Positions 20,134-29,429 of a stretch of DNA of 64,000 nt are shown here, piece by piece. The notes below the pieces were generated by a model, which worked only from the letters and a program-made list of their open reading frames with translations, searched no databases and was not told where the DNA came from. The DNA is taken from contig NZ_ABLD01000003.1 of the NCBI RefSeq assembly GCF_000172415.1, positions 248,001 through 312,000 of the forward strand, given 5' to 3'. This DNA is from Paraburkholderia graminis C4D1M. GTDB lineage: Bacteria; Pseudomonadota; Gammaproteobacteria; Burkholderiales; Burkholderiaceae. The position numbers were made by a program, and so were the translations under genes. Numbering within the stretch: position 1 is the first letter of the stretch; each line of letters opens with the position of its first letter.

Positions 20134-21510
20134 TCAGGGGTTAGCGACAGCTTTACCGGCGCAGGCGGATCGCTCACCGCCGCCGCCGTCGAACTGGATC
20201 AGCAGAATCAGCAGCGCGATCATCGGCAGATTCTTCGAGAGCGGCCCATACGGATGCAGCCAGAATTCGGGCAAGCGCCAACTGATCAGCGCCGTATAAA
20301 GCACGATCAGCACGATCTGCAATGTCCAAAGCCGAGCGCGCGGACCCAGGCGCCGCGGCCAAACCAGCGAGAGCACGCCGAACGCAAGGTCGAGTAACGC
20401 CGCGCCGTAGAGCAGCAACGGCGCGAGCGCCGCCGGCGCCCCGACCCGCGCCAGAAGTTCCAGGCTCGACGCACGCGGGTACAGCCACGCCGACACGATC
20501 GCCGTCCAGATCCACACCGCCGCGATCGATACGCGCAGCAACGGCAACAGCCACATCAAACGCGCGGGCGTCCCAAAGCTTTCGCGCTCGACGGGCATCT
20601 CCGACAGCGCGCGCGGCGCCCTTCCGAGCAGCCGCTCGAAACGGTCGGTCGGCGCGACGTTGCCGCGCTCGAGCATCGCGAGAGCGTCGGCGCTCATCAG
20701 CGAGCCCGGCAGCAGCGCGCCCAGCCGCGTTGCCAGCCTGACGAGCGGCATCGGCACCGGCAGGAACCAGCCACGCGGGCTGCCGGCTACCCGTCGCAAG
20801 ACGGCCAGGTATTCCCTCAGCGTCATCGGCTCCCGGCCGACGGCCGCGACACGACGCGTCGTCGGCGTCGTCGGCGTCGTCGGTGCGGCTGCGTTGGGCG
20901 TGTCGCCGGCCGGCGGGGCCAGCGCGCCTGCCACGACCAGCTCGACGACATCGTCGATATGAACCGGCTGAATGCGCTGCGCGCCCGCTCCGGGCAGCGG
21001 CACGACCGGCAGCGTCGCCCACGCGGCGAAAAAGCGCGTGCTGCGGCCCTCGGGTGCGAACACGAGCGACGGCTGCACGATCAACGACGAAACCGGCAGC
21101 GCGAGCAGCGCTTCGTCGGCGGCGAGCTTGCTGCGGTGATACGGGCTTTGCGCGAGCGCATCGGCGCCGAGCGCGGAAATCTGCACGATGCGCCGCACGC
21201 CCGCGGCGACCGCGGCCTTGAACAGCGCGATCGGCGCTTCGGTGTGCAAGCGCCGGAAGTCGTTGCCGGTCGCGTCGCTAAAAATGCCGACCGCGTTGAC
21301 CACTACGTCGACGCCCGCGAGCAGCGGCATCAACTTTGCTGCATCGCCGAGGCCCGCGAAGTCCAGATGGACCAGCCGGCAGCCGCGCAAGCGCTGCGCG
21401 GCACGGACGGGATCGCGCACGCCGCACACGACGGAGTGGCCCGCCGCCACCAGCGCGTTCGCGACTCGCGCGCCAATCATGCCGGTAGCACCTGCAAGGA
21501 AAATCACCAT
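20134..21510 (-). CDS. SDR-type NAD(P)-binding protein fused to a DoxX-like domain
   Basis: A 458-residue fusion. Residues 1 to about 300 are an atypical SDR/NmrA-like Rossmann domain: the opening MVIFLAGATGMIGARV contains the dinucleotide-binding GATGMIG. The last 130 residues hold four hydrophobic segments resembling DoxX (VSIAAVWIWTAIVSAWLYP and AALLDLAFGVLSLVWP). A short low-complexity Ala/Pro/Thr stretch (NAAAPTTPTTPTT) sits in the SDR half. The start at 21510 puts the Rossmann motif at the N-terminus; an ATG at 21540 is an alternative. Whichever is used, the gene overlaps the divergent gene at 21509. Confidence 0.85.
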   Translation of the reverse strand: MVIFLAGATGMIGARVANALVAAGHSVVCGVRDPVRAAQRLRGCRLVHLDFAGLGDAAKLMPLLAGVDVVVNAVGIFSDATGNDFRRLHTEAPIALFKAAVAAGVRRIVQISALGADALAQSPYHRSKLAADEALLALPVSSLIVQPSLVFAPEGRSTRFFAAWATLPVVPLPGAGAQRIQPVHIDDVVELVVAGALAPPAGDTPNAAAPTTPTTPTTRRVAAVGREPMTLREYLAVLRRVAGSPRGWFLPVPMPLVRLATRLGALLPGSLMSADALAMLERGNVAPTDRFERLLGRAPRALSEMPVERESFGTPARLMWLLPLLRVSIAAVWIWTAIVSAWLYPRASSLELLARVGAPAALAPLLLYGAALLDLAFGVLSLVWPRRLGPRARLWTLQIVLIVLYTALISWRLPEFWLHPYGPLSKNLPMIALLILLIQFDGGGGERSACAGKAVANP

Positions 21511-22051
21511 GACTCTGGACGTTCGACCGTTAGAAGACATCGTGCTGCCCGGCCTCGTTGCCGGCGCGCTTTCGACGCTGGCGCTCGGCGCGTGCGCGCG
21601 CCTCATCGGCAAGCGCGCGACCGCGCCTGTCAGCGCCGTAAGCCACTGGGTCTGGCCGCAAGAAGTGAACCAGACCGCCCGCCCGCGCCCGCGCCATTTG
21701 GTGACGGGGCTGGCGATTCATCATCTGATGTCGGTGGGATGGGCGGCCGTCAATGCGTACACGCTTGCAGCCGTTCAGGAGTCCGCCGGGTTATGCGGCG
21801 ACTCGCGCCCACAACACGGTCGACGCGTCGCGCTCGCGAGCGCGTTGACGGTCGTCGCCGCCTTCAGCGACTACGTGATCGCGCCCAAGCGCTTTACGCC
21901 GGGCTTCGAGTTTCATTTGCGGGTACCGCATATTGCGGCGGTGTACGTCGCGTTCGGCGCGGGACTGGTTGCGCCGTTTGTCGTCGAGGATTATTGCCGG
22001 AGAAGGCGGGTCGCGGCTTTGCCCACTAACGAGGCGATAACCAGGCAATAA
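21509..22051 (+). CDS. Hypothetical membrane protein
   Basis: A 180-residue protein that I do not recognise. It opens MTLDVRPLEDIVLPGLVAGALSTL-like, with hydrophobic stretches near residues 12-32, 65-90, 108-128 and 145-165, interspersed with a YVIAPKRFTPGFEFHL segment. AAGGA lies about 8 bp before the ATG and supports this start. Its ATG shares two bases with the ATG of the divergent SDR-DoxX gene inside one CATG. It could be a small inner-membrane protein; no function can be assigned. Confidence 0.7.
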   Translation: MTLDVRPLEDIVLPGLVAGALSTLALGACARLIGKRATAPVSAVSHWVWPQEVNQTARPRPRHLVTGLAIHHLMSVGWAAVNAYTLAAVQESAGLCGDSRPQHGRRVALASALTVVAAFSDYVIAPKRFTPGFEFHLRVPHIAAVYVAFGAGLVAPFVVEDYCRRRRVAALPTNEAITRQ

Positions 22052-22154
22052 CGGCGCGATCGCGCGGCACCGCCCGCGCCTTCACGAACCGCAAACCGCC
22101 CGGCACGCGGCATGCTGACCCAAACGACGAACCACCAACTCACGGAGGCTCAGC

Positions 22155-22358
22155 ATGGCAGATCCCGAATCGAAAACCGGGCACATCGAGCAGCAACCGG
22201 TGCCCGGCCACACCGAAAATATTCCAACCGACGGCTCCGACAACCGACGCGATGACCACCGTCAGGAAACCGCCGCACCGACGGCCAGCCCCGACACGAA
22301 ACCCGGCAACCCGCCTGGCTCACAAAGCGACGCCGACCGCACGCGCTCGCCGGACTGA
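22155..22358 (+). CDS. Small hydrophilic, probably disordered protein
   Basis: A 67-residue protein (MADPESKTGHIEQQPVPGH and onward) with no Leu, Phe, Trp, Tyr or Cys. It is rich in Pro, Asp, Arg, Ser and Thr, so it should be disordered. GGAGG sits at good spacing before the ATG, which supports real translation. It is the first of three small plus-strand genes with good ribosome binding sites. Function unknown. Confidence 0.7.
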   Translation: MADPESKTGHIEQQPVPGHTENIPTDGSDNRRDDHRQETAAPTASPDTKPGNPPGSQSDADRTRSPD

Positions 22359-22416
22359 GCCGATACCGCAACCGACGCACCAATCGACAACGCAATCCAC
22401 ACGACAAGGACTTCCC

Positions 22417-22593
22417 ATGACAAGCGAATCCGCCAGCCCGACGCCGCCGCGCCAGTCGCCGAACGATCCGACGGCCGGCGACCGCCGCCTGTCCGACGAA
22501 CAGAAGCAGTCGGCGAGGAACGAACCCGCGCCGCCCGAACCGGGCCGCGGCGCCGACCTGCCCGATCCAAACGAAGTCGGCGAGGACGGCTAG
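22417..22593 (+). CDS. Small Pro/Glu-rich, probably disordered protein
   Basis: A 58-residue protein (MTSESASPTPPRQSPNDP and onward) dominated by Pro, Ser, Glu, Asp and Arg, with no aromatic residue or Cys. AAGGA precedes the ATG by a suitable distance. It resembles its upstream neighbour in composition but not in alignable sequence. Similar short acidic/proline-rich proteins are common in Burkholderiaceae and unassigned. Confidence 0.65.
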   Translation: MTSESASPTPPRQSPNDPTAGDRRLSDEQKQSARNEPAPPEPGRGADLPDPNEVGEDG

Positions 22594-22637
22594 GCCGCAT
22601 CGACAACGCCAGACTACAAGGTACAAGGAGAATCGCG

Positions 22638-23009
22638 ATGGCAAGCAAGCAACCCGCCGCGTCCGCGGCGCTAAAGGCCACTTTCAGGCTGTTCGCGGAC
22701 GGCGATCGCGTCCTTGCGCAGAACGTCGACGGCAAAGTCATCGACATCGGCGCGCTGGAAACGAAAGGCGATCGCTACATCGTGCGGCTCGACGTCGACC
22801 CGCCCGCTCTCGAACCGTCGCATTCGGTCGAAGCGGCGCTGCGCGCGGTCTCTTCGCAATTGAACTTCGACTATCTGGACGGGCTTTTCACGAGCGAAGG
22901 ACCGGTCGACTTTCACGGCGACCTGTTTGCGTTGCCGCACGTCGAATGGCAGCTCGACGAACCGTTGCCGCGCGAACTCACCGACGGCAAGCCGCCGCAT
23001 ATCTTCTAG
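22638..23009 (+). CDS. Hypothetical 123-residue protein
   Basis: A 123-residue, slightly acidic protein (MASKQPAASAALKATFRLF and onward) with predicted mixed alpha/beta content and no membrane segment. AAGGAG lies about 7 bp before the ATG. It starts 44 bp after the previous small gene and may share its message. I do not recognise a family. Confidence 0.75.
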   Translation: MASKQPAASAALKATFRLFADGDRVLAQNVDGKVIDIGALETKGDRYIVRLDVDPPALEPSHSVEAALRAVSSQLNFDYLDGLFTSEGPVDFHGDLFALPHVEWQLDEPLPRELTDGKPPHIF

Positions 23010-23129
23010 TCCGCTTGCAGTACGCGCGGGGTTGGGCCTTCGCGGCGCCAACCCCGGCCGGCCAGTGCTCGCACCGTTGGCGCTATCATTGATGCTTTTC
23101 CGCCTTCCAGAGCGCATCGCGCCACTCGC

Positions 23130-24653
23130 ATGGCCTCCCACGACTACCTGAAAAAAACCCTCACCGCGCGCGTCTACGACGTGGCCCGCGAGACCGAGCT
23201 CGAACGCGCGCCGCATCTGTCGGCGCGTCTGCGTAATCCCGTGTATCTGAAGCGCGAGGATAACCAGCCGGTGTTCTCGTTCAAGGTGCGCGGCGCGTAC
23301 AACAAGATGGCGCACATGTCCGCCGACGCGCTCGCGCGCGGCGTAATCACCGCGTCGGCGGGCAATCATGCGCAGGGCGTGGCGTTGTCCGCGGCACGCA
23401 TGGGCGTTAAGGCGATCATCGTGGTGCCGGTCACGACGCCGCAGGTCAAGGTCGATGCCGTGCGCGCGCATGGCGGGCCGACGGTCGAAGTCGTGCAGTT
23501 CGGCGAATCGTTTAGCGATGCGTACGGCCACGCGGTGCAGCTACAGAAAGAGCGCGACCTGACCTTCGTGCATCCGTTCGACGATCCGTATGTGATCGCC
23601 GGCCAGGGCACCGTCGCGATGGAAATTCTCAGCCAGCATCAAGGCCCGATTCACGCGATCTTCGTGCCGATTGGCGGCGGCGGACTCGCGGCGGGTGTCG
23701 CGGCGTATGTGAAATCGGTGCGCCCGGAGATCAAGGTGATCGGCGTGCAGACCGACGATTCGTGCGCGATGGCCGCATCGTTGAAAGCCGGCGAACGCGT
23801 GACCTTGAATGAAGTCGGACTCTTCTCCGATGGCACTGCCGTAAAGCTCGTCGGCGAAGAAACCTTCCGGCTGTGCAGCGAATATCTCGACGATGTGCTG
23901 CTGGTCAACACCGACGCACTCTGCGCCGCAATCAAAGACGTCTTCCAGGACACGCGCAGCGTGCTCGAACCCGCGGGCTCGCTCGCGGTCGCCGGAGCCA
24001 AGCAGTATGCGGAGCGCGAGGGCATCGAGAACCAGACGCTGATCGCGATCACGTCGGGCGCGAACATGAACTTCGACCGCATGCGCTTCGTCGCCGAACG
24101 CGCCGAAGTCGGCGAGGCGCGCGAAGCCGTATTTGCGGTGACGATCCCGGAAGAACGCGGCAGCTTCAAACGATTCTGCGAACTGGTCGGCACACGCAGC
24201 GTCACGGAGTTCAATTACCGGATCGCGCAGGCCGAATCCGCGCATATCTTTGTGGGCGTGCAGATCAGGAACCGCAGCGAATCGGCGCAGATTGCAAGCG
24301 CATTCGAGGCGCACAATTTCGCCACCGTCGATCTGACTTTCGACGAACTCTCGAAGCAACACATTCGCTATATGGTCGGCGGCCGCTCGCCGCTCGCGCA
24401 CGACGAACGTCTATTCCGCTTCGAGTTTCCCGAACGGCCGGGCGCGCTGATGAAGTTTCTATCGTCGATGGCGCCTGACTGGAACATCAGCCTCTTTCAC
24501 TACCGGAACCAGGGCGCGGACTACAGCTCGATTCTCGTCGGCATTCAGGTGCCTGAAACGGATAACGCCGAGTTCGACCGCTTCCTCGCGACGCTCGGCT
24601 ATCCGTATTGGGAAGAGACGCAGAATCCGGTTTATCGGCTGTTCCTCGGCTGA
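23130..24653 (+). CDS. ilvA: Threonine ammonia-lyase, biosynthetic
   Basis: A 507-residue enzyme of full biosynthetic IlvA length. The PLP lysine is in VFSFKVRGAYNKM, the substrate loop is SAGNHAQG and the glycine-rich PLP phosphate site is IGGGGLAAG. Two C-terminal ACT-like regulatory domains follow (ERGSFKRFCELVG and PERPGALMKFLSSM), which mediate isoleucine inhibition and valine activation in this family. It converts threonine to 2-oxobutanoate and ammonia, the first step to isoleucine. It is followed after 29 bp by a nucleotidase gene and then queF. Confidence 0.97.
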   Translation: MASHDYLKKTLTARVYDVARETELERAPHLSARLRNPVYLKREDNQPVFSFKVRGAYNKMAHMSADALARGVITASAGNHAQGVALSAARMGVKAIIVVPVTTPQVKVDAVRAHGGPTVEVVQFGESFSDAYGHAVQLQKERDLTFVHPFDDPYVIAGQGTVAMEILSQHQGPIHAIFVPIGGGGLAAGVAAYVKSVRPEIKVIGVQTDDSCAMAASLKAGERVTLNEVGLFSDGTAVKLVGEETFRLCSEYLDDVLLVNTDALCAAIKDVFQDTRSVLEPAGSLAVAGAKQYAEREGIENQTLIAITSGANMNFDRMRFVAERAEVGEAREAVFAVTIPEERGSFKRFCELVGTRSVTEFNYRIAQAESAHIFVGVQIRNRSESAQIASAFEAHNFATVDLTFDELSKQHIRYMVGGRSPLAHDERLFRFEFPERPGALMKFLSSMAPDWNISLFHYRNQGADYSSILVGIQVPETDNAEFDRFLATLGYPYWEETQNPVYRLFLG

Positions 24654-24682
24654 ACTACTGAAACGAAAACCTGAACCCGCAG

Positions 24683-25585
24683 ATGGCTCTTTCGCTTGTC
24701 GACAAACTGGTGGTGGCGATCTCGTCGCGCGCGCTCTTCGACTTCGAGGAAGAGAACCGCGTGTACGAGGAAGGCGACCTTCGCGCCTATGAAGCGTTGC
24801 AGCGCGAGCGGCTCAATGTCCCCGCGAAACCCGGCGTCGCGTTCCCGCTGATCCGCAAGCTGCTGGCATTGAACACGAGCGGGCATCGCGTGGAAGTGGT
24901 GATCCTGTCGCGCAGCGATCCGATCAGCGGCCTGCGCGCGTTTCATTCGTGCCGCGAACATGGACTCGCGATCGAGCGCGGCGTGTTCACGCGCGGACGC
25001 GCGCCGTTCGCTTATCTGAAGCCGTTGAACGCGTCGCTCTTTCTGTCCGCGAATCAGGACGACGTGCGCGACGCGCTCGCCGCCGGTTTCCCGGCCGCAC
25101 GCGTGCTGCCGGAATCGGCGAAAATGGCGAGCAAGTATCCGGACGAAATCCGCATTGCTTTCGACGGCGACGCCGTGCTGTTTTCCGACGAAGCCGAGCG
25201 CGTGTTTCAGAAGGACGGTTTGCGCGCGTTCGTCGGCCACGAGACGCACAACAAGGATTTGCCGCTCGCCGACGGGCCGCTGAAGCCCTTGCTCGAAGCG
25301 CTTCATCGGCTGCAAAAACTCGCGGATCAAGCCGCGCCGATGCATATTCGTACGGCATTGGTGACGGCGCGTTCGGCGCCCGCGCACGAGCGCGCGATCC
25401 GAACCCTGATGGCCTGGAACATCGAAATCGACGAAGCGATGTTCCTCGGCGGCCTCGACAAGAGCGCATTTTTGCGCGAGTTCGAGCCGGACTTTTTCTT
25501 CGACGACCAAATTGGCCATTGCGAATCGGCCCGCGTCGTGACGGCGACCGGGCACGTGCTGAGTGGCATCGTGAATGCATCATGA
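24683..25585 (+). CDS. 5'-nucleotidase family protein
   Basis: A 300-residue cytosolic protein with the PF06189-type 5'-nucleotidase pattern: [19 protein letters not shown] near the N-terminus, [15 protein letters not shown], and [17 protein letters not shown] carrying the acidic pair. It probably dephosphorylates nucleoside monophosphates; preference is unknown. Its stop overlaps the queF start in an ATGA, so it may be translationally coupled to queF, raising the possibility that it handles a purine or deazapurine nucleotide. That last point is inference. Confidence 0.88.
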   Translation: MALSLVDKLVVAISSRALFDFEEENRVYEEGDLRAYEALQRERLNVPAKPGVAFPLIRKLLALNTSGHRVEVVILSRSDPISGLRAFHSCREHGLAIERGVFTRGRAPFAYLKPLNASLFLSANQDDVRDALAAGFPAARVLPESAKMASKYPDEIRIAFDGDAVLFSDEAERVFQKDGLRAFVGHETHNKDLPLADGPLKPLLEALHRLQKLADQAAPMHIRTALVTARSAPAHERAIRTLMAWNIEIDEAMFLGGLDKSAFLREFEPDFFFDDQIGHCESARVVTATGHVLSGIVNAS

Positions 25586-26406
25586 CACCCGAACAATCAC
25601 CGCTGGGTAAGGCCTCCACTTACACCGAACAGTACGACGCCTCGCTGCTCTTTCCGATTGCGCGCAAGAACGCGCGCGAGGCGATCGGCATCCACGCGCA
25701 ATTGCCGTTCTTCGGCACGGACATCTGGAATGCGTATGAGTTGTCGTGGCTGAATCAGCGCGGCAAACCGCAAATCGCAGTGGCCACGTTTTTCGTGCCG
25801 GCGGACTCGCCGAACATCGTCGAGTCGAAGTCGTTCAAGCTTTATCTCGGCTCGTTTGCGCAGACCGCATTCGAGTCGATCGAAGCGGTGCGCGACACGA
25901 TCAAACGCGACGTGTCCGCGTCGTGCGGCGCGACGGTCTCTGTCTATCTGACCGGGCCGCATGACTTCGGCAAACTGAAGATGGAAGAGTTCGAAGGCAC
26001 GTCGCTTGATCGACTGGATCTCGATACGGACGTGTACACGCCGGACGCTTCGCTGCTGACGGCCGCGCTTCACGAAGCGCCGGTCGAGGAAACGGTGTTC
26101 TCGAATCTGCTGAAGTCGAATTGCCCGGTGACAGGGCAACCGGATTGGGGCAGCGTGCAGATTCACTACGTCGGCCCGCAAATCGATCATGCAGGCTTAC
26201 TGCGCTACATCATCTCGTATCGCAATCACACGGGTTTTCACGAGCAATGCGTCGAGAAGATTTTTATCGACGTGCTGAAGGCATGCAAGCCGGTGAAGCT
26301 CGCGGTTTATGCACGCTATACGCGGCGCGGCGGGCTCGACATCAACCCGTTCCGCACCAACTACAACCTGCCGATGCCGGACAACATGCGTTTGGCGCGG
26401 CAATAA
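25582..26406 (+). CDS. queF: NADPH-dependent 7-cyano-7-deazaguanine reductase
   Basis: A 274-residue enzyme of the long QueF type with duplicated T-fold halves. The catalytic cysteine is in [17 protein letters not shown], and the second-half motif [17 protein letters not shown] contains the glutamate that binds the substrate. It reduces preQ0 to preQ1 in queuosine synthesis. It is translated from an ATG overlapping the preceding stop. No preQ1 riboswitch was seen upstream. Confidence 0.97.
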   Translation: MTPEQSPLGKASTYTEQYDASLLFPIARKNAREAIGIHAQLPFFGTDIWNAYELSWLNQRGKPQIAVATFFVPADSPNIVESKSFKLYLGSFAQTAFESIEAVRDTIKRDVSASCGATVSVYLTGPHDFGKLKMEEFEGTSLDRLDLDTDVYTPDASLLTAALHEAPVEETVFSNLLKSNCPVTGQPDWGSVQIHYVGPQIDHAGLLRYIISYRNHTGFHEQCVEKIFIDVLKACKPVKLAVYARYTRRGGLDINPFRTNYNLPMPDNMRLARQ

Positions 26407-26473
26407 AAAAGCACGCGCGCTTATTATCGCCGCGGACGTTCATTCGACGCTCCGCGACGAAGCGCTAATAACG

Positions 26474-26860
26474 TTAAGCCGCCGGCTTCTTATAAGCGAC
26501 GCAATCCACTTCGACCTTGCAGTCGATCACCATCGACGAAACGACACAGGCGCGCGCCGGCGGATTGTCGCCGAAGTATTCGCGGAACACCTTGTTGAAC
26601 GACGCGAAGTCGCGCGGGTCGTCGAGCCACACGCCGCAGCGCACGACATGCTCCGCGCCGTAGCCGGCTTCCTTCAGAATCGCGAACACGTTTTGAATCG
26701 CCTTATGCGATTGCTCGACGATGCCGCCGTTGATCACCTCGCCGTTTTCCATCGGCGTCTGTCCCGACACGAACAGCCAACCGTCGGCTTCCACCGCACG
26801 CGAAAACGGCATGTGCTGACCGCCCGTTCCCTTACCGCCTTCAACACCATATCGCTTCAT
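26474..26860 (-). CDS. RidA family imine deaminase
   Basis: A 128-residue RidA/YjgF protein. Typical elements are FSRAVEADGWLFVSGQTPMENGE in the first third, QSHKAIQNVFAILKEAGYG in the middle and RACVVSSMVIDCKVEVDCVAY at the end; the arginine in PARACV matches the RidA catalytic arginine. It hydrolyses reactive enamines or imines made by PLP enzymes. It is downstream of the N-acyl-D-amino-acid deacylase gene and close to a PLP deaminase gene, which fits a protective role in that pathway. Confidence 0.92.
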   Translation of the reverse strand: MKRYGVEGGKGTGGQHMPFSRAVEADGWLFVSGQTPMENGEVINGGIVEQSHKAIQNVFAILKEAGYGAEHVVRCGVWLDDPRDFASFNKVFREYFGDNPPARACVVSSMVIDCKVEVDCVAYKKPAA

Positions 26861-26941
26861 CTTTACGCTCCTTGAAAGTTCGGCGCGCGTGGCCGTAGTG
26901 CCGCGCGCCGCGATAGATCGTTCAACCAGTTACTCGATAAC

Positions 26942-28423
26942 TCAGAATGCGCCTTCTGCATCGCCCTTCGACGCCGCGCCGCGCGCAACGAAATGGCCGG
27001 CGCGTTCGCCCGTCACTTCGCCGTTCAGGTACGACAGCACGCCGTTGACCCACACTGCGTCGATGCCGTCAGCTGCTTGTTGCGGCTTTTCGAAAGTAGC
27101 CGCGTCGCGCACTTTCGCGGGATCGAACAGCACGAGGTCAGCGTGATAGCCGATATGCACCTCGCCGCGTTGCGCAAGGCCAAAGCGTCGCGCGGAGAGG
27201 CTCGTCATCTTGCGCACCGCTTCCTCGAGCGGCAGCAAACCGGCGTCGCGCGCATAGTGGCCGAGCACGCGCGGAAACGCGCCCCACAAACGCGGGTGCG
27301 GCAGCGGATCGTTCGGCAAGCCGTCGGAGCCGACCATCGTCGCGGGATGCGAGAGGATGCGCCGCACGTCGTCCTCGGACATGTTGTGATAGACCGCGCC
27401 CGCCGGTTGCAGGCGCTTGCCCGCTTCCTGCTGCGTGACGCCCCACTCGGCGGCAATCTCCTTCACGAGCTTGCCGGCCATCTCGGGATGCGGCTCCGAC
27501 CACGTAATCGTAATGTCGATGTCGCCGGTGACCTGCTTCAGATCGAGCGTCGACGAACTGCGGTTGTACGGATAGCAATCGCAGCCGATCGGCTGCATGC
27601 GCCGCGCGCCTTCGAGCGAGTTCAGCACTTCGACGCTGCGTCCCCAGTTCGACGGCCCCGCGCATTTCAGATGCGAAATGATGACCGGCACGCGTGCATG
27701 ACGGCCGACGCGATAGGCTTCGTCCATTGCGTCGAGAATCGCGTCGAACTCGGTGCGCATGTGCGTGGTGTAAAGCGCGCCCGCGGCGGCGAGCGGTTCG
27801 GCGAGCGCCATCACTTCCTCGGTCGGCGCGGCAAATGCGGAACCGTAAGCGAGTCCCGAACTGAGCCCGAGCGCGCCGTTCGCGAGCGCCTCTTCGAGCT
27901 GCGCACGCATGCCTTCGATTTCCTGCGGCGTGGCCGCGCGATCCAGCCGGTCCATCTGGTTGTTGCGCAGCGCCGTGTGTCCGATCAAAGCGCCGACATT
28001 CACCGCCGGACGCGCCGCGTTCACCGCCTTCACGTAGTCCGCGAACGTCGGGTACTGGAACGCGTCGCGCTCGCCGAGCAGATTCATCGGATCGGGCGGA
28101 TCGCCCTTCAGCGCAACCGGCGACGCGCTAATGCCGCAATTGCCGACGATCACCGTCGTCACGCCTTGCGTGATCTTCGGCAGCATTTGCGGCGAGCGGA
28201 TCACGTGCGTGTCGTCGTGCGTGTGAACGTCGATGAAGCCCGGCGCCAGCGCGCGGCCTTCGGCCTCGATCACGTCTTCGGCAAGCCAGTTCGACAGATT
28301 GCCGATCGCGACGATGCGCCCGTCGCGCACGGCCACGTCGCGCTCGACAGGCGGCGCGCCCGTGCCGTCATACAGTTGCGCGCCGACAATCAGCGTATCG
28401 GCGGCTTCGGGATGCGAGTGCAT
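26942..28423 (-). CDS. N-acyl-D-amino-acid deacylase
   Basis: A 493-residue amidohydrolase-superfamily protein. The metal site is PGFIDVHTHDD near residue 65, and GNCGISASPVAL and ISHLKCAG are D-aminoacylase motifs. The C-terminal strand region has the usual DLVLFDPAKV. It should release D-amino acids from N-acyl derivatives. It starts three bases after the RpiR stop and runs toward ridA, and the divergent PLP deaminase gene provides the next step. Confidence 0.93.
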   Translation of the reverse strand: MHSHPEAADTLIVGAQLYDGTGAPPVERDVAVRDGRIVAIGNLSNWLAEDVIEAEGRALAPGFIDVHTHDDTHVIRSPQMLPKITQGVTTVIVGNCGISASPVALKGDPPDPMNLLGERDAFQYPTFADYVKAVNAARPAVNVGALIGHTALRNNQMDRLDRAATPQEIEGMRAQLEEALANGALGLSSGLAYGSAFAAPTEEVMALAEPLAAAGALYTTHMRTEFDAILDAMDEAYRVGRHARVPVIISHLKCAGPSNWGRSVEVLNSLEGARRMQPIGCDCYPYNRSSSTLDLKQVTGDIDITITWSEPHPEMAGKLVKEIAAEWGVTQQEAGKRLQPAGAVYHNMSEDDVRRILSHPATMVGSDGLPNDPLPHPRLWGAFPRVLGHYARDAGLLPLEEAVRKMTSLSARRFGLAQRGEVHIGYHADLVLFDPAKVRDAATFEKPQQAADGIDAVWVNGVLSYLNGEVTGERAGHFVARGAASKGDAEGAF

Positions 28424-28426
28424 GGA

Positions 28427-29317
28427 TCAGTCTCCTAATGGTTGTCGATCGCCGCCGCCACGATGCGTGTCGAGCGCGTGCTTCATGCGGCGCAGCAATT
28501 CGCGGCTCTCGTCGCCCTGACTGACGGCCAGTTCGGTGACGAGCACGTCGAGCGCCATCATCATCGCGTAACGCGACGAAGACGGCTTGTAAATGAAGTC
28601 GGTCTCGAACGCGACAATCGGGATCAGCCAGTCGGCGAGCTTCGCGAGCGGCGACGCCGGCGCGGTGAGCGCGATCACCGTCGCGCCGTAGCTGCGCGCG
28701 ATCTTGCAGTTCTCCACCATCTCCGGCACGCGGCCGGTCGTGGAGAGCGCGATCAGCACCGTGTCGCGCGAGACCGTGCTCGCGACCATGCGCTGCAACA
28801 GGCCGTCCTGATACGTGGCGACGGGCCGACCGAGGCGCACGAGCCGGAAACGCATTTCGTCGGCGAGCGCGGTCGAGCCGCCGCCCATGCCGAACACGTA
28901 GATCATGCGCGCGGCGCGCAGCGCGGCAGCCGCGTCGGCCAACGGCGCCTGCCGCAGCAATTGATGGTTGTGCGCAAGCGCCGTCTGCAATTCGTCGAAC
29001 ACGCGCGTCGCGATGTGCTCGGGCGCGCCAGCAGGCGTGCCCGCCTGCAAGAACCGCTGGCCGACCGCCGCTGCCTGCGCGAGCCTCAGCTTCAACTCGC
29101 GGACGTCGCGGCAGCCCACCGCTTTCGCAAACCGCGTGACCGTCGCCACGCTCACTTCTGCCTGCTCGGCGAGCGCACCGATGCTGGCGCGCGAGGCGCC
29201 CGTCAGATCGTCGAGAATCAACGCGGCCACCTTGCGCTCGGCCGAACGCAACTCGGGCGCGCATTCGGCAATGCGCGCGACGATGTCGAAGGTCAGCGGT
29301 TCGGCGGCGGAGTTCAT
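28427..29317 (-). CDS. MurR/RpiR family transcriptional regulator
   Basis: A 296-residue regulator. Residues about 1-80 are an RpiR helix-turn-helix (SIGALAEQAEVSVATVTRFAKAVG) and residues about 120-270 are a SIS sugar-isomerase-like domain (ALRAARMIYVFGMGGGSTALADE, VLIALSTTGRVPEMVENC). SIS domains usually bind phosphosugars, but RpiR regulators beside amino-acid genes may sense other ligands. It is divergent from the PLP deaminase gene and heads the deacylase–ridA run, so it probably controls both. Confidence 0.92.
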   Translation of the reverse strand: MNSAAEPLTFDIVARIAECAPELRSAERKVAALILDDLTGASRASIGALAEQAEVSVATVTRFAKAVGCRDVRELKLRLAQAAAVGQRFLQAGTPAGAPEHIATRVFDELQTALAHNHQLLRQAPLADAAAALRAARMIYVFGMGGGSTALADEMRFRLVRLGRPVATYQDGLLQRMVASTVSRDTVLIALSTTGRVPEMVENCKIARSYGATVIALTAPASPLAKLADWLIPIVAFETDFIYKPSSSRYAMMMALDVLVTELAVSQGDESRELLRRMKHALDTHRGGGDRQPLGD

Positions 29318-29362
29318 CGCGGCTCGTGAAAGGGCGTGGTACTAAATAACATTTCTCCGTCC

Positions 29363-29392
29363 ATCGTACTTTCGGTAACATGATAAAGTCAA
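29363..29392 (-). promoter_or_regulatory. Probable sigma-70 promoter for the RpiR operon
   Basis: On the minus strand TTGACT and TACGAT are separated by 18 bp, close to the sigma-70 consensus, about 45 bp upstream of the RpiR start. The -10 sequence lies inside one arm of an inverted repeat TCCATCGT (29360-29367)/ACGATGGA (29413-29420), which could be the RpiR operator. Confidence 0.45.
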
Positions 29393-29429
29393 CTTGGATG
29401 CAATTTAACCGGACGATGGAGCAGGAGAC

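Noticed and set aside
25480..25590. preQ1 riboswitch upstream of queF
   Set aside because: queF overlaps the preceding gene, leaving no leader for an aptamer.
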